DNA of 64,000 nucleotides from positions 2,105,213-2,169,212 of the forward strand of contig VZSF01007823.1 in assembly GCA_013398295.1 (NCBI GenBank), read 5' to 3'. The position numbers were made by a program, and so were the translations under genes. Source of the stretch: Chionis minor (taxonomy: Eukaryota; Chordata; Aves; Charadriiformes; Chionididae). Below, piece by piece: positions 54,801 through 64,000 of the stretch. Below the pieces are notes generated by a model. That model was not told where the DNA came from. It saw nothing but the letters and a program-made list of their open reading frames with translations, and ran no database searches. Position 1 is the first letter of the stretch. The number at the start of each line of letters is the position of its first letter.

Positions 54801-56020
54801 GAAACTTGAATTTCAGTTCCAGCATCACTGACACCACAGTGTAGCTGTGCATGAGGCTGTATTTCCTTGGATCCAAACTGCAGGACAGAGATGATCATCA
54901 GTCAGTTATTCTCAAGCTCAGGTCCCGTTTTCATCCCATACCTCAATTCTGCATGGGAAGAACTAACGCAAGACCCATTCCTTGAAGTTGCTGCTTAACT
55001 TACAAAAGCTGAGGTTTAGTGGAACTTCAGAGAGACAGGTATCTTTTGCCCAGTTGTAATTACCAGAATTAATTTCAGCCACAAGAACATAACATACACA
55101 GAGCAGTCAAACAGAAATGGATTGCCGTTGGGTAATCTACGCAGTTCAACTGGATTTTGAAACGGTTACACGGAGCTCATCTATGTGAATGGCACCATTT
55201 CAACATACTTTTCAGATGACTGAACTTCTTACGATCATCTATAATGTTAGAGCTACATCACATTTAAGACTGTCATCAAAAACATGAAGAGACAAGTAAT
55301 TGTAATACCTGCATCACTTACATCACCCAGGAAAACTTTCATCACGTGATACAGACCCACTCCACAACAGATCTCTCTTATCACGGTCATTCACATTCGG
55401 TGCAGTAGTGTTTTAGGGCACAAGCCTTTGTAAATGAACGCTTCTAGTTTAGAATACAGCATCGTTTCTTTAGATGTTGTCGCATTTCCAAGCTCCCAAG
55501 TAATTAAAGGCAATTTCAGGTTATTTTAAAATCTATTGTATACTGCAAAACATGAAGTTAAAAAGCCACACCTGGAATCCAAATAACTGCAGTGATCAGG
55601 CACAACCTATTCTAGGCTCGCAAAGTACAGATTCCCTTGCTTTGGAAAGATTTGCCCACCTAACTTGGGAAGGACATTGCCACTGAGGCAAGGATTCCTG
55701 AACAATTCAGGGATACTAACCTTTTTTATAAAGATAGTTATAGGGCAGTATCACACAAAGCTAAATAAATTAACTTTCCCCAAAGCTTGTCATAATCTAA
55801 TCAAGCAGAATGAGCTACACCTTTCAAGGACCACTGAAGTGTTCTTTGGAGGAAGACTCAAATCCACTGCTCTTCCCTTTTTCAAGGATTACAAAGTCCT
55901 TCTATCAAAATATATATCAATTTGCAGATTCTCCTTACAACAGCAAGATCTGATCCTCTAGACTTCTCTAAATAATCCTTTTTTTTTGGTAGTCTGAAGC
56001 TTGATGCAATATAATGAGGC
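51801..56020. other. Intergenic flank, no gene recognised
   Basis: AT-rich for the most part, with a more GC-rich patch at 54420-54900 carrying short overlapping frames on both strands and no motifs. No exon or repeat family recognised. Confidence 0.5.
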
Positions 56021-57275
56021 ATAGGATCATATAATGGTTTGTGTTGGAAGGGACCTTTATAGGTCATCTAGTCCAACCTCCCTGCAGTGAGCAGGGTTGT
56101 CAACTAGATCAGGTTGCTCAGAGCCCTGTCCAAGCTGACCTTGAATGTTTCCAGGGGTGAGGCATCTACCACCTCTCTGGGCAACCTGTTCCAGTTTTAC
56201 ACCACCCTCATGGTAAAACATTTCTTCATATCTAGTCTAAAACTACCCTCTTTCAGTTTAAAACCATTATCCCTTGTCCTATCGCTACAGGTCCTACTAA
56301 AAAGTTTGTTCACATCTTTCAAAGGCCACAATGAGGTCTCACCAGAGCCTTCTCTTCTCCAGGCTGAACAACCCCAACTCTCTCAGTCTTTTCTCATAGG
56401 AGAGTTGTTCCACCCCTCTGATGATTTTTGTGGCCCTCCTCTGGACCTGCTCCAACAGGTCTTTCCTGTGCTAAGAAGTCCAGAGCTGGACACAGTATTC
56501 CAGGTGGGGTCTCATCAGAGCAGAGCAGAGGGGCAGAATCACCTCCCTTGATCTGCCGGCCATGCTTCTTTTGATGCAGCCCAGGATATGGTTGGTTTTC
56601 TGGGCTGTGAGCACACATTGCCAGCTCATGCCCAGCTTTTCTCAATCCCTTCATCCCACAGCCTGTGTTGATACTGGGGGTTACCCTGACCCAGGTGCAG
56701 GACAAGGTGCACTTGGCCTCGTTGAACCTCACAAGGTTCACATGGGCCCACTTTTCAAGCTTTTCCAGGTCACTCTGAATGCCCTCAGGCATATCAACTG
56801 CACCGCTCAGCTTGGAGTCATCTGCAAATTTGCTGTGGGTGCACTCCATCGCACAATGTCATTCATGAAGGTAGTAAACAGTACTGGCCCCAGTTACAGA
56901 CCCCTGAGGGTCCTCCCACTTGTCACCAATCTCCATTTGGAAACTGAGTCATTGACCACTACTCTCTGGATGTGACCATCCAACCAGTTCCTCATCCACC
57001 CAACAGTCCATCCATCAAATCCATATCTCTCCAATTTAGACAGAGGCATGTTGTGGGGGACCACATCAAAGGCCTTACAGAAGTCCTGATAGACGACATC
57101 TATAGCTCTTCACTTGTCTACTGATGTAGTCACTCCACCATAGAAGACCACTTGGTTGGTCAGGCCAAGTCTTGGTCTTGTCCCTGGTGAAGCCATGCTG
57201 GCTGACCCCAATCACCTCCCTGGTCCAAGTGCCATAGCTTCTAGGAGGACCTGTTCCATAATCCTCCCAGGCATC
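56021..57275 (-). mobile_element. CR1 LINE, 5'-truncated, minus strand
   Basis: The plus strand shows the classic reverse complement of the CR1 3' end: ATAGGATCATATAATGG (from the terminal ATTCTATGAT-type repeats), then GTTGGAAGGGACC and AGGTCATCTAGTCCAACC. Reading the minus strand, the reverse-transcriptase ORF appears in pieces: [20 protein letters not shown] (RT palm), then ECTHSKFADDSKLSGAVD around 56800-56845 with the FADD catalytic motif, then an intact 'DLEKLEKWAHVNLVRFNEAKC' block. The rest of the C-terminus is present but frame-shifted. The element lacks its 5' half, as is usual for CR1. It cannot move. It is much less degraded than the two plus-strand CR1 fragments, so it is younger. 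Confidence 0.95.
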
Positions 57276-57720
57276 TTGCACTAGACCAGGTAGCTAAAAG
57301 CCCCAGCCAGCCTGGCCTTGAACACTTCCAGGGATGGGGCATCCACAGCTTCCCTAGGCGACCTGCGCCAGTGTCTCACCCCTCTCCTGACCAGAGGCAG
57401 TTCCTCAGCCTGCCCTCGTGCCGTGTGCCCCGTCCCCTCACCATCCCCAGCACCCTGGGCTGCGCCCCCACCCCCCCCCCCGGAGTCNCCATAATCCTCC
57501 CAGGCATCTTGCACTAGACCAGGTAGCTAAAAGCCCCAGCCAGCCTGGCCTTGAACACTTCCAGGGATGGGGCATCCACAGCTTCCCTAGGCGACCTGCG
57601 CCAGTGTCTCACCCCTCTCCTGACCAGAGGCAGTTCCTCAGCCTGCCCTCGTGCCGTGTGCCCCGTCCCCTCACCATCCCCAGCACCCTGGGCTGCGCCC
57701 ACACCCCACCCATCGGAGTC
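57256..57720 (+). repeat. 232-bp tandem duplication around a single N (57488), probable assembly artefact
   Basis: 57256-57487 and 57489-57720 are the same sequence. Both start CCATAATCCTCCCAGGCAT and end GGAGTC, and both are 232 bases long. The only differences I see are in the last 25 or so bases, where the first copy has degenerated to a run of C. A single N separates them. Equal length, near-identity and an N exactly at the join are what two overlapping contig ends placed side by side would produce. Confidence 0.85.
57276..57400 (-). mobile_element. Second CR1 fragment: ORF2 C-terminus abutting the first CR1
   Basis: The minus strand reads VRHWRRSPREAVDAPSLEVF...LAGAFSYLV followed by a stop, which matches the extreme C-terminus of CR1 ORF2 ('RVVRHWNRLPREVVDAPSLEVFKARLDGALSNLV'). 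Here it joins directly to the 5' truncation point of the first CR1 without the normal CR1 3' UTR or terminal repeats. A near-identical copy is seen again at about 57509-57633 because of the duplication around 57488. The join could be a nested insertion, a chimeric reverse transcript or a deletion. Confidence 0.8.
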
Positions 57721-58800
57721 TTTCCTGGACTGGGGTGAGCAGGAGGGGACAGAGAGGTCCACATGCAGTTGCCAAAGTACCCAACAAGAGAGGAGGAAAG
57801 ATTTTTTACTGTTATTTTCTTGTTTTATCGGTGGTTGTTTTTTTTAAAAAAGGGGAGTGGGATGGGAAAGAAGGGCCTACACCACCCATGGCAATCAACA
57901 CAATAATTGTTGATGCCAGGAGAAGGACCAGGCGTGGAGGCCAGGCCTCCCAGGTAATGGCAGGTGTGGCAGCTGGCCCGGGCATCCCTGCGACACCCAT
58001 CACTCCTGTGACGCTGGGCAATGCTGTGATGCCACTACTGTGGCGTCATGGAGGGGAACCCTGGCACAGTGTAGTGGTGCCAGGTGAGCACTTCCATTGG
58101 TTCTTCTTGATCTTCAGGTGGACCCACCTCCACATTGTACATGGGCCTGATGGTGGTCCCTGTCTGAAGCCTCCTCCTCTTCCTCTGCAGCTCCTGCAGC
58201 CATGCGTCTTCTCTCCCCCCAAGCAAAGATGGGCAGCCACACGCTTTGCTCTTGGACCACTTTTTTCCAGGTCTCCTCAGAACCAAAGGGCCTCGAAGCT
58301 CAGCGGGTTATGGGCCAGCTGCAGGGGTCCTTGTATTTACAGGGTGCAGAGCAAACAGCAGCAAGGTGGCTCGTGACATTGGGAGGCCACTGCGATGAGG
58401 ATGCCTGTGGCCAAATATGGCTATTCTGGGAGCTGGGGGGACTGTGGCCTGAAAGATGGCCTCATGTGGGAGAAGGAGGGAGGTTCGGGGGGGCTGAGAT
58501 CCCTTTTCCCAGGGATCGTTTCCCTGTGTTCCTTCTGCTGCCCCTTGGGCACAGGGACTGCCCTCTACCTCCCCTCATGGGCTTGGGCTGCAGCCCCCTC
58601 ATCCCATGCCCAGGCTCCCCTGGATGAGATAGCAGCAAGGGTGTTCCAGGAGGGTGGGGGGTCCCTCAAAGGAATGGATAGGCACTCGATACAACCCTCT
58701 AGAAGCACGTTTGTCCCTCTGCCTCCAGGGACGTGCACGGGATTTAACATGAACAGTCTCACTAGAAAAGGAGCTTCCAAAGCTACCGCCTAGTAGGTGA
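57721..58800. other. GC-rich block with open frames on both strands, unidentified
   Basis: The plus strand is open for 241 codons (57651-58376). The minus strand carries an 83-codon frame (58035-58286) with a basic, R/K-rich stretch (WLQELQRKRRRLQTGTTIRP), then an acidic stretch (EVGPPEDQEEPMEVLTW). A second minus frame (57812-58021) includes a hydrophobic run, LVLLLASTIIVLIAM. None matches a family I can name. The minus-strand frame looks more protein-like than the P/G-rich plus frame. It could be the remnant of a retrogene or transposon ORF, or just GC-driven open frames next to the CR1 tail. Confidence 0.2.
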
Positions 58801-61800
58801 CAGCAGGACTATTGCATTTGCCCTCCAAAAGCCTGTATCTATTAAAGACAAGACATACTGGAAAACAGAGCTAGAAAATACGCTTTCAACTACAACAAAC
58901 AAGGTGTTGCACAAGTCTTTTCACTGAAGGCTGCATGGGAGCAGCAGGACAAGCCTGCCAACCCCAGCTTTCATTTATTTATCAATTCCCTTTCCTTGGC
59001 TCATGGGAAAGGTCATCTGAAATACACTAGGCTGCCCCTCTTGCAGAGTGGTCCTGCTACTGCTAAACAACGCTTCGGGTACCCACCAGTTTATTAGCTT
59101 TTGTGCACATCAAAACTCATCTTGCTTTGCTGAGAACTTACTGTCTTCCTATCAAACTACGGCAACGTGTAAATCATAGGACAGAGCCAGCAAAGCCTCA
59201 GACTATTCACAAAGGTGGCAGCATATCTCCACCTCACAGCCATGAAACTGAGGCCCTATGTGACTTCCTGGGCAAATGAGAAAAATTGTGGAAATCTGTT
59301 GCATTTTCAAGACCTACTCCCATGTACCATCCATTAAATACTGCTATAAAACTCAGTTTGAAGCTTGAGGAAATGTGGTTGCCCCAATTAAAAACCCCGC
59401 CAACTTCCAAGAAAACTGGTAATGCAAACATACATTGGTAACAAAAAAGCAAAAGTTAAACAAGATTTGCAAGTTCATTTTTTATGTGCTTTAATATATG
59501 TAACTTGGGAAGTTAGGGACTACTTTACGCTTCCAGAAATATATTTGTTAGGGCTTGTAACTTCATGCTGTACACTAACACATGAGGAATTGGCTGGAAC
59601 ACACACAATTCCTGAATTTTCACTTAATTAGCAAATGCATTCCATAGTCTCACATGATCTGTATTTTCCATAAATAATAAGCTTCACTGATTAACTGATA
59701 AATGTCTTCATCTGCTTTTAGCATCTGCATGCTGCGAGAACAGGTTTCTTTGGCATTCCATACCTCTCTCAAAGTGACAGTGTTTCTACGGCAACGTTCA
59801 CATTTATTAAGGCTGGATATAGTATCACTGCTGAACTTGTGCACCCGAAGTGTAAGTGAGAACAGGCGTAGGAAAAAAACACCTGTTCTTACTTATGGAG
59901 TAGGCATACAAACCCTGGAATAATTATATCTCTTGTTAAAGATGCATTAACATAGCATTACATGCTTTAAAACACAAGCACTAAAGTATTGACAGGCAAA
60001 ACACCTCAAAAGTTTTAATAGCTTATTTTCTTGCCCCTTTATAAAAGAAAGCTTGATATGGCATTTAAGAAAAACCAATCTCATATGGGAATCCAAGGCG
60101 ACTCCTGCTAATCTGAGTAAAAAGTGAATCTGTTTTCCATGATGGAAATATTTATATTATATAGGTAAACTATAAGATGCAAATTTTCAGTTGTGTCAAT
60201 CCCCTTGTTGGTCTCTCTACGTCAGAAAGTTAGGAGAGATATAACCACTTGTATCAGGGGACAGTACTGGGAGCCAGCCACCGTACTTTGGGTGAAGTCT
60301 CCCTTCTGAGACTACCGCTACCAAGTCTACGTCAGGTGAACCAGAAAAGCAGAATGCTCGTGCAACGGGGTTTTTTACTGGCAGGTAGGTGCTATCTGAG
60401 CAGGTAAACACCTGTCTGAATGCAACCTAGTAGACTGGGGAAGACTGGATTTACCAAAACAGAGGTTTTAGGAACGGGTGGAGTCAGTGGGACCCTCCTT
60501 GGGCACACATGCAGGACTACGCAGACAGTCTGAATCAGCCAGCAATATCTGCTTTGCTGCACGTGCCACCAGTTACAGATTCAAGTGGCCTTTTCCTCTC
60601 CTCCACCTAGCTCAAGTAGGGACGAAGGGTGAGCTACAGGATCCTTGAGGAGGACAGCTTTTCAAAGAACCATAGCTACTGTAGAATATGAATTCACTTT
60701 TTCCTTCGGAAAATAATACATGTCAATATGGATCCAACTGTAAGGAACCAGTGAACGCCATCACTTTCTACACGGTGACAACATCAGCTGCACTAACCAA
60801 ATAAACTGGAACACTTGCCTGCCAGGCTGGTATCAGATCTGTGCATAACAGACAGTAAATTAAGTGGAGCGTTTCAAGTTGCAGTTTTCAGATAGAATAT
60901 TGTAAACAAGCAGAGACGTTACTTAAGACCTAATAGATCGAAGCCTGGAGCATAACTGCCATCTGGTACAAAGAACTGTACATTTGGTCTTTGTGACAAG
61001 ATGTCTCATCATGTAGAGTGGCCTCCTACTGACAGGCACAGGAACAGCTGAAAGATCTCAGAGCATGGGATAAAGCCTAGAGCAGGCAGGCACTTCCCTG
61101 CCAGCAGCCACTGAGTGAGGTAGGAATGACATAGAGGAGTGAACGGTTGAAGTGAAGCTCGGACACCAACTGGGAGATCAGCTTTGATTTGGTCTGACCT
61201 GTTGCCATTCTGGTAGCGTGTGTCCAGGCTCAGTCCCAACTAGGAATGCAGCTGGCACCAGGTCCCAGTCCCAGGTGCACATCACAACCTGCTGGCCGGA
61301 GGTCCTTGCAACCACGTCACAAGTGAGGCACCCAGAAAGTGCTCTGGTTCACGCCCTCAGCCCAGGTCCCACCAGGAAGAAAACTGCTTTAAGTTCAAGT
61401 GCATACCGCAAAAATACAAGTATAGATGTAAAGCAGATTCACACCCAAAACCATGCACTACATTATCAAAACAGATGAACCCAGTGGGTTTTCATTGTGT
61501 CCACAAGTGCCACATCCTTCTGTTTTACAGGTTAAAAAACCCAGAGTACTCTAAAACAAGCTGGGACACGTCTGAAGTGACAATGCCACCCTTCAGAGTT
61601 TGAAGGGGCTTACGCATGCCCACACCCTTCATTCACTATTCCTGGCCTCAAAAGAGAAGGTATATACTTCTGCATATGAACGACCCTTTCGTGTGTCTCA
61701 GCAGGCATAGCCGAGAGAAAATCCACCCACTAGCACCACTGAATTCAATGGATATTGGAAAGAATGACATGATTTCATTTGAAAAACAATTAAAAGCAGG

Positions 61801-64000
61801 GATACCTTTGCAACATCACGTTAATTTTGAACAGTATATGAGATCCACAGTTGTCAGTAGCATAAACATTTAAAATCAAGGAAGAAAAAAAGTAAAGGTC
61901 ATGGGGAATTTCATCTGAAGTTTCTACACTTTAATAAAATATTTACATATTTCTACTTTCTACACATTAGTAAAATATTTACATATTCTCATATGATATA
62001 TAAGCTAAGGACAACTGAGTGGAAATAATTCTTTATTCTTGTGTCTGAATACGAGTGACAACAAAGTTATTCCAAAAGATCAGCTTAAAAACTCATTGCT
62101 GCATTTTGAAATTCAAATGATCATTTCTGCAAAAGCAAATGGCTTCCCAACCTTTCTAAATACAGAAGTAGGATGGCATTTCCAAACTTTGGAAGTAATT
62201 AAAATTAGAAGCATGATAAAATCCTTACAACTCTCCACAGCATTGTAAGACCTTAGAAAAAGACTACGTTTTTAATGAAAAGAAAAGATGCTAGTGTAAA
62301 AGACTAGACCTTTGATCAGATATTACAGGGAAAACATGAAGCACCAAACCTGAAAAACACCGTGAATGAGATGTAGGAAGAGTGAGACTCACTACTCTGC
62401 TCTTGTGTTGGGATCAGAATAACAACAGACTTAGTTTGTTCTGCTTTCCCAACATGAAATTCCAGTGAAAGAAAGAGCAAAATAGGGACTTGCAAGCCAC
62501 ATAAACTGCAGATTTTATACCTATGTAAAGTAACTGTTTCTGACAACATCCACATTCATATAACTCAATTATAAAATGTCTACAGTCTATAGCTATAAGA
62601 ATTAAGCTGATCTGTCAAAAGAAAAGAAATGACATTTTTGCTAGCAACTCCATTCTATTCTTGGCAACTGTGGATCATTCTGATGAAATATACTGCACTG
62701 ATGCAATAAAAAAATGATACACAGAGTTTGGAAAAGGTTAAAATTACAAGCTACAGAATACACAAATCAGGAGAAATATCTAGAGAAATAAGATGGGTAT
62801 TTACAGCTTTGAGAAACAAAAAAAATGAACAGGCAAAGTCACAGTTCTAGTTTCCTGTACTTCACCTATATTCATCTATTAATGACCTCATTATCATGTC
62901 TTTTAAACAGAAGATCCTCCCTAGGCCAGCTGTATACAGCCAAATCTATCTCATTATGCTTTAGAAAAGTAAGATCTCTAGAGAAAAGGCAGTGTTCAAA
63001 CAGATGTACTATATTAGTAATCTGAGCTGTCAGCATCACTGCACACTGGTTATACATAGCTAGGCAACCTGAAAACAGACAAAAAACAACTGAAAGTGAC
63101 CCCAAGAGCTGGCCAAAATTACGCTGCATCGCTTTTATGATGAAACCTGCAGCACATCTTTTACTTTTTTCCCTTAACACTTAAAAAAAAAAAACAAAAC
63201 AAAACCAAAACCAAACTATCAACATTTATTATCAGTTGTGAGACAGCACCCCCTGGTGTAGCAACACATGAAAACTTTATAAACTACCTTAATTTCTGAC
63301 AGGGTGCAGCTGAGAGGTATTACTATGTGGATTACCCAAAATGTGGATAACTGGCTGGGTCTTTCCTCAGTGCTCCAGCTGCAGCTCTGAGCCAAAAAGT
63401 GCATGATACAGAGCAAACGCCCCTCATATGAGGCTTCACATTTCTGACAGCTGTATAAAGGTGTCTCTGCAGAAACAACTTACAAATCCTTTTAAAGCTC
63501 TATATACAAACTAGGTTCCCCTATGGCCCAATTTATTTTTGTTTTATATTATCTACCTGCATGTTTTCTTGGGATGACCCCTTCCTCTCCTAGATAACCG
63601 AGTTGTCTATATCATGCCTGTCATCAGACAAACAGTCCTGCTTTCCATGTATCATCTAAATAGGAAATATAAATCCTCAGTGGGCCCTAAATGAAGAAAT
63701 CTGGCTCCGACTTGCAGCAGCTCTACATTAGGAGCAGGGGCACAGGAGAAACCAGCTTCCTGCTATGCCAGCACTGCATCATGCAATGACTTTCAAAAAC
63801 ATTTAATGGAAAAGCAGCAAGTTTTCTTGCTCCATTTATACCTACTGGGAATTTATTCCCGTTCTTACCCAAGCTTCTGAAACCAGAGCTGTGGAATAAC
63901 ACGACCTTACCCAAAGCATAGTCTCTGCAATACATACTTATTGCTGCTCAGAAAATAGATTAGTAACCTCCTTGTATAAAGTTTTGAACAATACAGCATA
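58801..64000. other. Right-hand flank, no gene recognised
   Basis: AT-rich. It includes a two-copy near-repeat at 61919-61995 (units containing TAAAATATTTACATATT) and an A-rich (CAAAA)n tract at 63183-63216. I looked on the minus strand for the 3' end of COPB1, the expected next gene in mammals, and did not recognise it. Confidence 0.5.

Noticed and set aside
56114..56975. Plus-strand frames of 145 and 137 codons
   Set aside because: They are the antisense of the minus-strand CR1 reverse-transcriptase region.
59650..59844. 64-codon minus-strand frame with a cysteine/arginine-rich stretch
   Set aside because: It looked slightly protein-like, but it has no clear acceptor and donor pair and no family I can name.
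58801..64000. 3' end of COPB1 (neighbour of RRAS2 in mammals)
   Set aside because: I recognised none of its C-terminal coding sequence on the minus strand. The gene is presumably beyond the right edge.

Overview
This window looks like bird nuclear DNA. Two lines of evidence support that. It carries avian-type CR1 LINE copies and an avian ERVL-type solo LTR, and its only recognisable gene is a vertebrate one. It is gene-poor. The one protein-coding segment I can identify is the first coding exon of RRAS2 (TC21, a Ras-family GTPase). It lies on the minus strand at 22034-22138, inside a CpG island that is interrupted downstream by a 249-base run of N (21703-21951).

Layout. Positions 1-22033 are intron 1 of RRAS2: AT-rich, with homopolymers, a few hairpins and no further exon that I could find by eye. 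So intron 1 is longer than 22 kb and exon 2 lies beyond the left edge. Positions 21952-22660 are the exon, 5' UTR and promoter. From about 22.7 kb to the right edge is upstream flanking DNA. In mammals the next gene on this side is COPB1, but I recognise none of its exons here.

The flank holds two degraded ancient CR1/L3-type fragments on the plus strand (about 24.05-24.38 kb and 28.25-28.96 kb) and a solo ERVL-like LTR (40661-41316). It also holds a fragment of a 5S-rRNA-derived SINE of AmnSINE type (about 46.39-46.56 kb) and a younger, 5'-truncated CR1 on the minus strand (about 56.02-57.28 kb) abutting a second CR1 tail. A 232-bp sequence occurs twice around a single N at 57488, which looks like an unmerged contig overlap rather than real biology.

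Two stretches look like internal exons with good splice signals (34255-34359 and 51255-51383, both plus strand). One GC-rich block near 57.7-58.8 kb has open frames on both strands. I found no tRNA gene, CRISPR array, operon or bacterial-type feature, and nothing I could defend as a new biological system. Functionally the window is the promoter region of one signalling gene, its long first intron, and a large non-coding flank that may hold distal regulatory DNA or long non-coding RNA exons.
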